A DNA stretch of 64,000 nt from positions 248,001 through 312,000 of the forward strand of contig NZ_LGRO01000001.1 in assembly GCF_001280565.1 (NCBI RefSeq), read 5' to 3'. The translations under genes and the position numbers were made by a program. Shown piece after piece: positions 9,611 through 18,743 of the stretch. Below the pieces are notes generated by a model. It ran no database searches. It was not told where the DNA came from and was given only the letters and a program-made list of their open reading frames with translations. Positions within the stretch are counted from its first letter, which is position 1. Each line of letters begins with the position of its first letter. The stretch comes from Sulfobacillus thermosulfidooxidans (GTDB lineage Bacteria; Bacillota; Sulfobacillia; Sulfobacillales; Sulfobacillaceae).

Positions 9611-10324
9611 TTATTTTTTGAACATCCGTGAAGCATCTTGCCATGAGGCGGCAGGTTGAGGTTTTCCCATGGCATAACCTTGGATGGCGTCAACTCCTTC
9701 AGCGGCTAACGTTGATAGCCATGCTCGATCTTCCATCCCTTCGGCTACGACCGTCGCACCCATAGCATGGGCTGCACGAATCCACAATTGGAGCGGTTGG
9801 ACATGTCCGCGGTGCCATTGATGCACCATGTTAAGGCTTAGCTTCACCACTTGGGGTTGCAAAGCATACAGTTGGTGGGGTGTGGCATAACCTGTCCCCG
9901 CATCGTCCAAGGCAAAGGCATACCCACGGTTTTTTAGTCGCCCGACGGTGGCGGCGCCGTCAGGTGTCAAGGGATCGGTTTCCGTCACTTCCCAGATGAT
10001 GCGAGCCGGGTCGGTGCCATGCTCCCACTGCATGATCCACGCTAAGTACAGGGCGCCAATATTGAGAAACAGTTTTCCCGGAAGCGTCTGGGCATCTTGA
10101 ACTGCGGCAGTAAGCGCCACCGCGTCCAATTGTTCGACGAGCCCTTGGTCCTCGGCCAACGCCCACACCCGGTCTGGCGGACTGCCGTTAGGAAATCGCG
10201 TTAACGCCTCAAATCCCATAAGTGTCCCGTCGATGGTCCAAACGGGTTGAAAAACGGGCTGAATCTGTCTCTCTTCAATGGCCGCGATGAGCGCGTCGCG
10301 CCATTTGACGAGTTCGCTTGTCAT
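9611..10324 (-). CDS. EAL-domain c-di-GMP phosphodiesterase
   Basis: This 237-residue stand-alone EAL domain keeps the residues needed for catalysis: Glu in EALTRF, Asn in LFLNIG, Glu in WEVTET, the Asp pair in LDDAGTGY, Lys in VVKLS, Glu in VAEGME and Gln in IQGYAMGKP. There is no membrane segment or sensory domain, so it is probably cytosolic. It is transcribed divergently from the response-regulator operon starting at 10575, which ends in an HD-GYP-like gene. This suggests one c-di-GMP control cassette. The upstream spacer of about 250 bases probably holds divergent promoters. Confidence 0.85.
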   Translation of the reverse strand: MTSELVKWRDALIAAIEERQIQPVFQPVWTIDGTLMGFEALTRFPNGSPPDRVWALAEDQGLVEQLDAVALTAAVQDAQTLPGKLFLNIGALYLAWIMQWEHGTDPARIIWEVTETDPLTPDGAATVGRLKNRGYAFALDDAGTGYATPHQLYALQPQVVKLSLNMVHQWHRGHVQPLQLWIRAAHAMGATVVAEGMEDRAWLSTLAAEGVDAIQGYAMGKPQPAASWQDASRMFKK

Positions 10325-10574
10325 GGTTCCCTCCGTGGAACGAGATTTCTTCCTTGAAGCGTCATTTTAGGCATTCGCGATGATTTGACAAAACCCTTTT
10401 TTCCGTTCAACATTTCGACACTGACCTTCGACAAAAAATACGGGTGAAAAAAAGGAATTGCGGTCAGCATGCCGAATTTCTGATATCAGGAGATGATGAG
10501 CCCACCGGTTTGTACGAAACGGTGGAGACATGTCATTGATCAACCCGGAACATACGCTTAAGGGAGGAGTCGGT

Positions 10575-11033
10575 ATGGACCGTAATGACCGATCAAATCC
10601 TGGGGGGCCCCGCGTCCTTATCGTGGATGACACTCCGGAAACCCGCGACATTTTACGCCATATGGTTAGTATGGCAGGAGGAGTGGTCGTCGCTACGCTG
10701 GATGCTGGATGTCAAGCCCCCGCTGTTATTCAGCAGACTCCCGTCGACATAGTGTTTTTGGATTATCAAATGACGGGGTGGTCGGGTCTCGTTACTGCGC
10801 AGCATTTGCATGTCCAATGGCCGACTCTTCCTCTCGTGATGATTACAGTGATGGCCGATCCGGCGACCCGTCAAGCCGCGTTGGATGCGGGAATCCGTCA
10901 CTTTCTCGGGAAACCTGTCACGGTGGACGAGATTCGGATGATTTTGCGAACGGTCGGGGAACCGTTGGCGCGTGGTACGCCGGAGGACTGGGCGGCGTGG
11001 GTGCGCCCGTTCGAAGGAGAGGACATGCCATGA
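10575..11033 (+). CDS. Response regulator, receiver domain only
   Basis: This 152-residue receiver domain has the acidic pair in VLIVDDTPE, the phosphoacceptor Asp63 in VFLDYQMTG and Lys113 in FLGKPVT. There is no output domain, only a tail of about 25 residues. The start at 10575 is chosen because GGGAGGAGT precedes it; an ATG 45 bases further up lacks a site. The stop overlaps the next start (ATGA). The likely partner is the histidine kinase three genes downstream. Confidence 0.85.
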   Translation: MDRNDRSNPGGPRVLIVDDTPETRDILRHMVSMAGGVVVATLDAGCQAPAVIQQTPVDIVFLDYQMTGWSGLVTAQHLHVQWPTLPLVMITVMADPATRQAALDAGIRHFLGKPVTVDEIRMILRTVGEPLARGTPEDWAAWVRPFEGEDMP

Positions 11034-12826
11034 GTGGGGCGGCGTGGCGCACGGTCTGGACATGGATTCAGGAACTCCCCCGCAAAACGCGGCGCGCGAC
11101 ACCTCACGCAGAACCGTCCCTTTTGGCCCCGGCGGCGGATCCGGGAATGGTGTGGATTGATGCGCAGGGTCTTATTCGCGTGAAAAATCCCGGGCCGCAG
11201 GGAAAAACCTATGCCGTTTTGGAGGTTCCTGAGGATTCTCCGATTACGGTGTGGGTCAACGATCAAGCCGTGAAAGGATTACAGGTTGTGACCGAACAAG
11301 ATGCTATTCGGTATACCTTGCATGAACAACCTCCCGTTCACGATTGGACGATCGAAGTGGATGAATCGGGCTTAACGGCCGACGTGGTGGTTCACTATGC
11401 CCCGGGGTGGAGGGCTCGTCTGCGACCCTGTTCGCCCTGCTCCCATCTGGTCCTGCACCCCGAACAGATTCCGTGGGAACCGGAAGACATTCCGGTAGCG
11501 GCTATTGAGACCGAGCTAAACCAGCGTCACATTGTGGAGGGTCGACTACCAGAGTCCGAGCTCATAGCCTTCCTGCAGCAACGGCAATCCGGACGCCTGC
11601 CGGTCGCGCGCGGTATTCCGCCGCAACCGGGTGAACCGGCGCCGATTGCGTGGACCGTGGGAACCGGATCCGTGGACGACTCGCCCGTGCGCGTGGCAGC
11701 AGGCACCGTCTTGGGCCGTCTCTTACCCGCTCAACCGGGAAAATTGGGCCGGACAGTATTTGGCACATCCATTACCCCACCAGAGCGGCTTCCTTCGGTG
11801 CCGGAATGGGGTCCTGGGGTGTTGCGCACCGAGACCGGGGATCTCGTCGCCCAGTATGCAGGACGGGTGCGCCGCACCCCGACGGTTCTCGATGTGATCC
11901 CTGAAACGGTGCTAACGCCCTCGACGGATGCTCCGGGTGTCGTGGTAGTTAACGGAGATGCCGCTCTGGTGGGAACCTGGCGCCATGCGACGATTCTCGC
12001 CACGGGAAGGGTGCGTAGTACTGAACCGGTTGACCATTGTGTCATTCGGGCGCAGGAGGGGCTAGATCTCACGGGTCCCGTTACGCATACCCAATTGTTT
12101 GTCGGTCCTGGTGTCTTGGAGGACCATTTTCGCGGGCTCATGGAACAAATTCTTCAGGATGTGGCGAGTCTGGAGCGCACGATGCAGGCCCTTCAGGCAC
12201 ATGCTCCCGTGACGGTGCGGCTGCATTATGGTGCACTGCTCGTGCAGGTGCTCCACGACAAATTCCCCACGGTGCCTTCGGCACTGGACGTGGCTCAAAG
12301 ACTCCTTACGGTGGTCGACGTGCCCGTGATGATCCGCGATACGCTCGCGACATTGACCCGCTTAACCTCGGAAGCCGCTTTACGGCAGTACACGGAGTTT
12401 ACGGAACTCCGGGCCTGTCAGGCCCGGATGGACGAGGCATTGGCGCTCTGGACGCCGACTTCGTGTGCGAATGCCGTGCCGCCTTCGGAATTGGGTCGTT
12501 TACGCGATTGTATTGTGCGGGGAGCGGGAACGCTCGAAATGATAGCTGCAGAGGCTTGTGAAATCGACGGAGTGGATGTCTTGCGTGTTCGCGACAGCAT
12601 TGTGGGAGGCTTTTGTCGGGTGCTCCACCGCGTGCAGGCGCATCAACTGGGGAATCCGCGGGGAACCGAAACCGTGGTGCAAACGCTGGAGTCGACGGGG
12701 ATCGTCGAAGTTGATCATCTCTATCCCGGCACGGTCATTGTGGTTGGGTCCCAGCGCCACTTTATTCGCAGCGTCTTACAACATGTCGTGGTGGACGGCG
12801 ATCCCGAACAGGTTGAAATGTTGTAG
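11030..12826 (+). CDS. FapA-like (DUF342) protein
   Basis: This protein of about 598 residues has the DUF342/FapA beta-helix pattern: an N-terminal domain, a Gly/Pro-rich region with PGEPAPIAW and LPAQPGKLGRTVFG, a polymer-like beta region (residues about 300-370) and a helical coiled segment (about 375-470). A C-terminal beta domain follows. Family members are found with flagellar or chemosensory genes and with two-component systems, but the biochemical role is poorly known. The start overlaps the response regulator stop, so the two are translationally coupled. The stop is TAG. Confidence 0.75.
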   Translation: MSGAAWRTVWTWIQELPRKTRRATPHAEPSLLAPAADPGMVWIDAQGLIRVKNPGPQGKTYAVLEVPEDSPITVWVNDQAVKGLQVVTEQDAIRYTLHEQPPVHDWTIEVDESGLTADVVVHYAPGWRARLRPCSPCSHLVLHPEQIPWEPEDIPVAAIETELNQRHIVEGRLPESELIAFLQQRQSGRLPVARGIPPQPGEPAPIAWTVGTGSVDDSPVRVAAGTVLGRLLPAQPGKLGRTVFGTSITPPERLPSVPEWGPGVLRTETGDLVAQYAGRVRRTPTVLDVIPETVLTPSTDAPGVVVVNGDAALVGTWRHATILATGRVRSTEPVDHCVIRAQEGLDLTGPVTHTQLFVGPGVLEDHFRGLMEQILQDVASLERTMQALQAHAPVTVRLHYGALLVQVLHDKFPTVPSALDVAQRLLTVVDVPVMIRDTLATLTRLTSEAALRQYTEFTELRACQARMDEALALWTPTSCANAVPPSELGRLRDCIVRGAGTLEMIAAEACEIDGVDVLRVRDSIVGGFCRVLHRVQAHQLGNPRGTETVVQTLESTGIVEVDHLYPGTVIVVGSQRHFIRSVLQHVVVDGDPEQVEML

Positions 12827-12888
12827 CGGAGCGAAGACTCTCCTGCATCAAACGTCGTTAAACTTTGTTAATGAAGGGGAGGTTTTCT

Positions 12889-13101
12889 ATGCGTATTTGG
12901 GGTTGGGCCATTATGGCGGCGATGATTTTTGGCAGTACCGTGCCCACGTATGCCGACGTGGTGCGCAGCGGGTCAGCGACCACGGGTAAACCGGTGTACG
13001 CGCAATCTAATCCGGGGAGTCCCCAAGGGCAAACCCACCGGTCATCCACGGGGACAACCAATAAATTCACGCACGATGGCCGCGTGTATGTGTGGGATTA
13101 A
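12889..13101 (+). CDS. Small secreted protein
   Basis: This 70-residue protein has a signal peptide (MRIWGWAIMAAMIFGSTVPT, cleavage near TYADV). A short Ser/Gly/Thr/Gln-rich mature part ends in VYVWD. A GGGGAGG site lies 6 bases before the ATG. It lies between the FapA-like gene and the kinase gene, with only 3 bases to the kinase ATG, so it is co-transcribed. It could be an exported signal or sensor partner, but nothing in the sequence proves this. Confidence 0.6.
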   Translation: MRIWGWAIMAAMIFGSTVPTYADVVRSGSATTGKPVYAQSNPGSPQGQTHRSSTGTTNKFTHDGRVYVWD

Positions 13102-13104
13102 CGT

Positions 13105-13800
13105 ATGACCTTGTATGGGGCTGGCCGATCTCCGTCGACGGGCGACGGGGATCGGGGCCCGTCCTCGACCGTGTTAACGCTGATCGAACAGGAACGGCAG
13201 CGTTTGGCCCGTGACTTGCACGATGGCCCCGTGCAATTACTCACTAACCTGAGCATGCGGCTTAGTATGATGAACCGCTTATTGGCTGTGGATCCCGCAT
13301 TAGCCCATGAGGAATGGGAACGATTGAACGACCGCCTGCGGGAGGCCATCAATTTATTGCGGCAAGTGTTGTATGATTTGCAACCCATTGTGTTGGATGA
13401 GGCCGGATTGGCTGGCGGGGTAGACCTGCTGGTCCGTCGCTGGACTGAGGAGACGGGTATCGCCTGCACGTTGAACTGGCCGATTCCGGAAGCTGCCTGG
13501 CCGCTGTCCGCGGATGATAAGGTGGGGGTCTTTCGAATTTTACAAGAAGCGTTGGCCAATATTCACAAGCATGCTCAGGCGACCCATGTCACTCTGAGTG
13601 CCGAATTAACGTCCGAAGGCCTTGTCATCATGCTTCGAGACAATGGCCGAGGGTTTGATCCAGCCGTTATGCATCCGGGGCATTATGGCTTGCATACGAT
13701 GGCGCAGCGTGCAGCGTTGGTCGGGGCTTCGTGGCAGCTGGACACGGCCCCGGGGAAGGGCACGATCTGCCGTCTGCTGTGGGACCGGGCAGCGCTATGA
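13105..13800 (+). CDS. Cytosolic NarL-type sensor histidine kinase
   Basis: This 231-residue protein has a HisKA_3 dimerisation/phosphoacceptor domain (RLARDLHDGPVQLLTNL, His39). An HATPase_c domain follows, with an N-box around ILQEALANIHKHA, a G1 box DNGRGFD and a G2 box LHTMAQRAALVGA. It has no transmembrane or PAS-like sensor segment, so it senses an intracellular cue or works through a partner. The receiver protein at 10575 lacks the LuxR output usual for this kinase class. The stop overlaps the next start (ATGA). Confidence 0.85.
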   Translation: MTLYGAGRSPSTGDGDRGPSSTVLTLIEQERQRLARDLHDGPVQLLTNLSMRLSMMNRLLAVDPALAHEEWERLNDRLREAINLLRQVLYDLQPIVLDEAGLAGGVDLLVRRWTEETGIACTLNWPIPEAAWPLSADDKVGVFRILQEALANIHKHAQATHVTLSAELTSEGLVIMLRDNGRGFDPAVMHPGHYGLHTMAQRAALVGASWQLDTAPGKGTICRLLWDRAAL

Positions 13801-15239
13801 CTGTGGATGAGGCCCTAGCCCGCGGTGACCAATGGTTTACGCATGGCTGGCTGGATGCGGCCCGCGAATGTTGGCAGCAGGTGGTGGCGATGGAGGGGGG
13901 AGCATTCCAACAGGCCGTAGCGTGGGATAATCTCGGCAAGGTCGCGGCTCGCCGCGGCCGGTGGGAGGATGCCGCCGATGCGTTTCGACGAGCATTGATC
14001 ATCCTTCCCGGAGACGACACCGAAGGACGCATGCGCATTGCCATGCACCAGGCATTGGTTTGGGGACAAACGGGCCAAACCGATCTCGCGTATCGCCAAT
14101 TATGGCAGCTCACGCACGAGGCGACGGCCGTATCTCCCCGCCTTCATACGCTGTTGGGACTCAATCTTGCGGCGGTCCAAATTGATTATGATTATCCGCA
14201 TCAAGCCATCGCCACGCTGCACGCGGTGGCGCAACACTGGGCCCCAGAGGATGAGCAACGTTACGGGTATTTCTGGCATACCAATTTGGGCGTTTGCTAT
14301 GTGGCCTTGCACCAATGGGATGATGCGAACCGCCACTTGGAGGCGGCTTTGTCCTGTGCTCCCAGTCGTGATCGTCAAGGACCGGTATTGGTCGAACGTG
14401 CGTTGGCAGCTTTTTACCGCGGAGATGTTTTGGCTAGTCTTGCGGATGCTCAACGGGCTCTGCAAATCATGTGGGATCACTGGCTAACATGGGAGGCTGA
14501 TGAATGGGCCCGGCTGAGTGTCGTCTTCGCACGGGCCGCCGATACTCTGGGCGAGTCCACGTTGGCACGGCGGTTTGAAGATGTGGCGCAAACGCTGTAT
14601 GGACAATTGGGGCAGTGGCAGGCCTGGCGACGCGTGCGCTCCGACATCACGCCGCACGGAGCCGTGATGGCGATCGATCACACGGCGTTAGTGGCGGAAT
14701 TGCGGCGTGCCGTGCAGTGGATGGAAACCTTGTTTGCCTTAGATATTGTATGGCCTCAAGCGAGCTACATCGCCGAAGTGCGGAATCATGCGGCGCAAGC
14801 TGTGGCGGAGCATGCCCAGTGGTCTGACGCCCAGCGGGGGGCTTTAGCGACTGCCTGTCGTCTGGCGGACTTTGGCCTCACCGCAATTGATCCCCTCGCC
14901 CGGGACAATCCGCATCGGTCGCCGGGGGCTTGGCAGCAATATCGGCAGCACCCGTGGCTCAGTTGTCAATTATTAGCGCCTTTAGGGCTGAATCACGATG
15001 TGTTGGACACGATTGCTTATCACCACGAGCAGCCGGACGGTAAAGGGTTTCCAGCAGGACGGACGGCTTCGGAAATTCCCGAGGCGGCTGCGATTTATGC
15101 TGTGGCCGACGCGTATGCCCAAGGCACCCTGACGGCCGGGCATACTTCTACCTGGAAGCAGCTTCAATCGCTTGCAGGTACGCAATTAGATGCGCGTTGG
15201 GTTTCGGTGTTGGAACGTATTTTTGCGACAATCGCGTAG
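13797..15239 (+). CDS. TPR protein with degenerate HD-GYP-like C-terminal domain
   Basis: This 480-residue protein has an N-terminal half (residues about 1-270) made of TPR-type helical repeats. The C-terminal third resembles HD-GYP phosphodiesterases: HHEQPDGKGFP matches the HHE...DGxGYP signature. The HD pair is replaced by Ala-Asp in LADFG, so one metal ligand is missing and activity is doubtful. It is the last gene of the two-component/FapA operon. It may bind rather than degrade c-di-GMP, or act as a scaffold. The stop is TAG. Confidence 0.75.
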   Translation: MTVDEALARGDQWFTHGWLDAARECWQQVVAMEGGAFQQAVAWDNLGKVAARRGRWEDAADAFRRALIILPGDDTEGRMRIAMHQALVWGQTGQTDLAYRQLWQLTHEATAVSPRLHTLLGLNLAAVQIDYDYPHQAIATLHAVAQHWAPEDEQRYGYFWHTNLGVCYVALHQWDDANRHLEAALSCAPSRDRQGPVLVERALAAFYRGDVLASLADAQRALQIMWDHWLTWEADEWARLSVVFARAADTLGESTLARRFEDVAQTLYGQLGQWQAWRRVRSDITPHGAVMAIDHTALVAELRRAVQWMETLFALDIVWPQASYIAEVRNHAAQAVAEHAQWSDAQRGALATACRLADFGLTAIDPLARDNPHRSPGAWQQYRQHPWLSCQLLAPLGLNHDVLDTIAYHHEQPDGKGFPAGRTASEIPEAAAIYAVADAYAQGTLTAGHTSTWKQLQSLAGTQLDARWVSVLERIFATIA

Positions 15240-15561
15240 GATCCCGCCGCGGTTGGCCGAATCCGATGGATTTCGCAGCATTCGTTATCGTAAAGTTTCG
15301 GAGCGGGATATCTTGGCCAAGGGACCGAGAAATGCATCATGAGAGGGCGCGCTATGGAGACACAACGCCTCCCGATAGGCAATAAGTGGGTAAACCTGAC
15401 ACAGGTTCAAATCCCAGCAAGAGAATGCGCCACAGATTGCTGTGCCGCAGTGGTCTATCGATCCAAAAATCCACTAAAAAAAGTGAGAAGGCGCGGCTCC
15501 TCTTAGGGGTGAAAGCCGGGATGTCTACGGCCCAAAAATTGATTGAAGGAATGAGGAGTCT
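15240..15561 (+). other. Leader region upstream of sigma factor gene, with hairpins
   Basis: There is no gene in this 320-base stretch. A stem can form from AACCTG at about 15394-15399 with CAGGTT at about 15403-15408, inside flanking GTGGG/CCCAG segments. GC-rich pairs also occur around 15490-15530 (GGCGCGGCTCC, AAGCCGGGATG). This could be a structured 5' leader of the sigma gene, but it does not match any riboswitch consensus I can recognise. Confidence 0.3.
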
Positions 15562-16236
15562 TTGACAAGTCAAACGTACCGGGGGCAACCAGATACGGTG
15601 CGACCTCCCCATCAAAGTCTAATACGCCCCATGGACGATGGCATCTGGCTGGACTGGGTGACGCGGGCCCAAGCGGGGGATCAAACGGTGTGGCAACAGA
15701 TTTTTGATGGCACGATGCCGCTTTTACGAGTTCTTTTGCGACCGTACTATGGCCCATCAGGGAGCCATGACCGGCAGGATCTCTGGCAAATCGCGCGGAT
15801 TGGGGTATGGCAAGCGGTAATGCAATATCATCCGGAGCGACACGTGCCGCTGGAAGCGTGGTTGCGACTCGTGATTCGTCGGCGTCTAGATGACATGGTA
15901 CGGCAAGCTCATCGCCAGAAACGTTTAATGGACGGCCGCCTGCTGCGGTGGGATGCGCCGGACGGGACGGAGGGTCGTCGACACCCCGTGGGCTTCGCGG
16001 GGGAGGGGACTGATCTCGATCCCTTACAGGTTGTCGAGCGCCATCAAATGCGAACGGATCTTTACGCGGCCCTTCACGATCTCACCCTCTTAGAGTGGCG
16101 GGTAGTGTGGGATATTGCGGCAGGATACTCGTATGAGGAGGTCGCACGGCACTGGGGATGCTCGCGGAAGGCGGTCGACAACGCATTGCAGCGTGCGCGG
16201 CGCAAATTGCGCGAAAAGGGGATGACGGCCCGGTAA
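15562..16236 (+). CDS. RNA polymerase sigma-70-family factor
   Basis: This 224-residue sigma factor begins at TTG 15562, with GAGGAG 6 bases upstream. Region 2 is at residues about 30-115 (DLWQIARIGVWQAVMQYHPE is the region 2.2-type core, then LEAWLRLVIRRRLDDMVRQAHR). Region 4 is at about 170-220 with a helix-turn-helix (YSYEEVARHWGCSRKAVDNA). The size and lack of regions 1 and 3 put it near the SigH/ECF-like group. No adjacent anti-sigma gene is seen. Confidence 0.85.
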   Translation: MTSQTYRGQPDTVRPPHQSLIRPMDDGIWLDWVTRAQAGDQTVWQQIFDGTMPLLRVLLRPYYGPSGSHDRQDLWQIARIGVWQAVMQYHPERHVPLEAWLRLVIRRRLDDMVRQAHRQKRLMDGRLLRWDAPDGTEGRRHPVGFAGEGTDLDPLQVVERHQMRTDLYAALHDLTLLEWRVVWDIAAGYSYEEVARHWGCSRKAVDNALQRARRKLREKGMTAR

Positions 16237-16810
16237 TGTCGGCCCCACGCACCGAGGATGGAAAGCCCCTTCTGCATATCGTAACGGGTTGTTTATCGTA
16301 AGAGCTAAATTCTCGAACAGATTACGAGCATCGTTGACACTCCCCATGCCTTTAGCCGTGGGGAGGATGTCAAACCATGCGGTGTTAAAGAAAAATGCTT
16401 TATGCTTGCGCGGATATTCAAAGTGCTTATAAATAAGGAAGAAAAATGCAAAATGAGTTATCTCCGAGACTCATAGTTAGAAAAATCGCTTTGATGATGT
16501 CATGTTGCGGGGTTATTAGCGTCAAAGCAAGATAGCTTTGACACTCCTCAGGCCTCAAGGCAGGGTTTTACGGCGCGCTTGATAATGCGTAGCGCTTTGA
16601 TCAAGGGGTAACACCTCTAGGCGAAATCTCGATCATTCGATAAGATAGACATAGATACGCGAATTGTGGCTTAAATAGGCCTCCTCTCGATATTGCCGGT
16701 TCGGCGTAGCGGGTCGAGAGAGGAGGAAATCGGAGTGTTTCCTGTACTCATTGTGATTACGCCATCGTCGGTCGTCAAACACGTGATACGCGCTCTTATT
16801 AAGCCGACAA

Positions 16811-16844
16811 AAAAGAAGTAGCGCTATCAAACGCTACTTCTTTT
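16811..16844. terminator. Bidirectional terminator hairpin
   Basis: Perfect 13-base arms (AAAAGAAGTAGCG and CGCTACTTCTTTT) surround an 8-base loop, giving a U tract in either direction. Confidence 0.7.
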
Positions 16845-16932
16845 AAGATGATATTGGGATGTTCAGGCACTAAAGGTTCGCGGCCCGAAAGCCTGAAAAT
16901 TTAACATCCCCGATTCGTAAAGCTGAACCGGT

Positions 16933-16966
16933 CCCGCTCTCGTTGCTTTGACAAGAGCGGGGTTTT
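16933..16966 (+). terminator. Terminator hairpin
   Basis: CCCGCTCT pairs with AGAGCGGG across a 13-base loop, followed by TTTT. It is oriented to stop rightward transcription towards the integrase gene. Confidence 0.6.
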
Positions 16967-17046
16967 GCTTCTGTTATAAGTATAGACGATTTGTTGACTT
17001 TTATCCATTATAGTAGTGAGTGTATGATAGTGTGTTTCACATTTGA

Positions 17047-17616
17047 TCACAAATTCAACCCCAAATACACGGCATCCCGATCCTCCCGGCGAATCCCGAT
17101 ATAGGCAAGCGTCGTCCCCGGACTGCTGTGGTTCAAAATCTGCTGAATAATGGCTAAATCGACTCCCGATTGATAGGCCCAGTACCCAAACGTTTTGCGC
17201 AGCGTGTGGGTGCCAATCGCGTCCGTGACACCCGCCATTTGGGCGGCGTCATGCAGAATCTGCCAGGCTTGTCCGCGTTTGAGCGGGCGTCCGTGTTTTC
17301 GGGAGGGAAACAACGGATCATCGGGCTGTGCATCCGGGCGGGTGGCCAGATACGCCGCCAGGGCTTTTTTGGCTGACGCGCTGAGCGGAAAATCTTTCGT
17401 TTTACCGGTTTTCTGTTCCGTGATCTGAATTCGCTCCCGCCATTTGGTGGGGGTCAGGCGCACATCCCCAACGCGTAACGCTAAGAGGTCGCTAATACGG
17501 AGTCCGCTGTTAATCCCCAGCGTAAACCAGGCCGCATCGCGGAGATTTTGGGCGGCCAGAATTTTTTTGATCGCCTCAATCTGGCGTTTATCGCGCAGGG
17601 GTTCTACTGTCTTCAC
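17047..17616 (-). CDS. Tyrosine recombinase/integrase, catalytic-domain form
   Basis: This 189-residue protein consists of little more than the tyrosine recombinase catalytic domain. Conserved residues are Arg in GLRISDLL, Lys in KTGKTKDF, HTLRK, His in LNHSS and the nucleophile Tyr in TLAYIGI. The N-terminal core-binding domain is missing, but several small phage-type integrases have this form. It starts at GTG with AGGAAGGATG-like pairing upstream. It sits at the left boundary of the accessory region and may be its integrase. No flanking att duplication was identified. Confidence 0.8.
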   Translation of the reverse strand: MKTVEPLRDKRQIEAIKKILAAQNLRDAAWFTLGINSGLRISDLLALRVGDVRLTPTKWRERIQITEQKTGKTKDFPLSASAKKALAAYLATRPDAQPDDPLFPSRKHGRPLKRGQAWQILHDAAQMAGVTDAIGTHTLRKTFGYWAYQSGVDLAIIQQILNHSSPGTTLAYIGIRREDRDAVYLGLNL

Positions 17617-17799
17617 GGCTATCCATCCTTCCCTACGGAATCTGATAACCGGATACGGTATCAGGCATATCCGCGGTATCTCCTGTATTATAACCGATTC
17701 GCCGCGTCCTGTCGTGTAGGAGCGCGTCTCCGGGCCTTTTCGGCGGACCGTGAAGGGCAGAGCCTATGCGCGTTCGCGGGCGTGGGGCGGGCTTCAGAC

Positions 17800-17830
17800 G
17801 AATCGGACAGAATGGCCTTCTGTCCGATTC
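17800..17830. repeat. Perfect inverted repeat
   Basis: The 13-base arms GAATCGGACAGAA and TTCTGTCCGATTC are separated by 5 bases. It lies between the integrase gene and the divergent AbrB-like gene, so it could be an operator, an attachment-site arm or a terminator. Confidence 0.6.
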
Positions 17831-17944
17831 CGTATTCTCTTCACTAATACGGTGCATAGGGTATAGAAACCGTCAGAGGTCGTATAGATACGGTATCGTG
17901 ATGGATTACAAGGTTTGATATCATTAACGCGTGACAGTCACGGG

Positions 17945-18541
17945 ATGATGCCGTATGATAGAGACAACGAGGACAGAAAGAAGGGACATGCCATCGCGTT
18001 GACGAATTTACAAAAACGGGGCACGATTACCGTGCCGCAAGCCGATCGCCACCAGTTAGGGTGGACGGACGGCCAGTTGCTATTAACGACCGTCACCGCT
18101 CCGGGTCAGCTCTGTCTGCGGGCCATTCCCGATGCGGAGACGTTATGGGCGCAATATGGGGACGCCTTTGTTCCGCTGCCTGAGACGGCTGTGGTCCCAC
18201 CCCCACGCGGTCTGTGGATTCCCCCGGACGCGCTGTGGGCCGCGCAAGCCGATCCGCAGCATCCGTGGCGGGCGGTGTGGCAGGCGATCAGTCAGGGGCA
18301 GCGGACGATGCGCTGGGATCCGGCCCTGTGGACGGTGATTGCGGAGCAATTGCCGGAACGGTTCCCGTCGTTATCCCGATCCGATTGGGCGTGGTATGGA
18401 CAAGTCGTGTGTGCGTGGCCGGGGGTGGAGATGGCGGATCGATCGTTGTGGCTGAGGGTCTGGGAAGTCTGGGGTCAGCAAGACATTTCGTGGAGTACGG
18501 CAGTGTGGCAGGTCCGCAATGCGGAAACCGAGGAGGAATAA
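17945..18541 (+). CDS. AbrB/SpoVT-like DNA-binding domain protein
   Basis: An N-terminal swapped-hairpin AbrB-type domain (TNLQKRGTITVPQADRHQLG) is followed by a Trp-rich C-terminal domain of about 140 residues that I do not recognise. The start is uncertain: ATG 17945 has no clear ribosome site, and TTG 17999, just before the domain, has AAGGGA 12 bases upstream. It heads a plus-strand cluster running to 19975 and probably regulates it. Confidence 0.6.
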   Translation: MMPYDRDNEDRKKGHAIALTNLQKRGTITVPQADRHQLGWTDGQLLLTTVTAPGQLCLRAIPDAETLWAQYGDAFVPLPETAVVPPPRGLWIPPDALWAAQADPQHPWRAVWQAISQGQRTMRWDPALWTVIAEQLPERFPSLSRSDWAWYGQVVCAWPGVEMADRSLWLRVWEVWGQQDISWSTAVWQVRNAETEEE

Positions 18542-18545
18542 GCCC

Positions 18546-18743
18546 ATGGCACAAGAAATTCCGGTGTACTTACGCATCGAAGATGTGGACGACTTGTTGC
18601 GGTGGTGTGAAGCGCAATGGGAGTCTCCCGTGCAGCCGTCTCATTGGCTGTGGTGGCGGATTCAGCAAGCGTGTACGCACGCCTTAATCACGGCGGCGGA
18701 TCGACCGAGGAGACGGCATGGCATGGATCGGGCAACGCATTAA
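18546..18743 (+). CDS. Small hypothetical protein
   Basis: This 65-residue protein has GAGGAA upstream and lies 4 bases after the AbrB-like gene. It is rich in Trp and acidic residues (YLRIEDVDDLLRWCEAQWES) and ends in a basic tail. Its end overlaps the next gene by 26 bases. The function is unknown. Confidence 0.55.
   Translation: MAQEIPVYLRIEDVDDLLRWCEAQWESPVQPSHWLWWRIQQACTHALITAADRPRRRHGMDRATH

Larger units (their letters stand above)
16237..17046. other. Gene-poor spacer with hairpins and IS605-like ends
   Basis: No strongly supported gene is present. Around 16332-16363 nested inverted repeats (TTGACA...TGTCAA outside CTCCCCA...TGGGGAG) resemble a terminal hairpin of an IS200/IS605 element, with no transposase nearby. 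A related sequence (TTTGACACTCCTCAGG) is near 16537. A minus-strand frame of 65 codons at 16633-16830 is unrecognised. Two strong terminator-like hairpins follow. Confidence 0.4.

Noticed and set aside
10709-11032. An in-frame N-terminal extension of the FapA-like gene over the response regulator.
   Set aside because: The response regulator occupies this region in another frame, and the ATG at 11030 is coupled to its stop.
15400-15430. A tRNA T-arm-like sequence (GGTTCAAATCCCAGC).
   Set aside because: The stem pairs do not close, and no acceptor or anticodon arms are found around it.
15240-15561. A c-di-GMP riboswitch in the sigma leader.
   Set aside because: No conserved GEMM core or tetraloop-receptor pattern could be matched.
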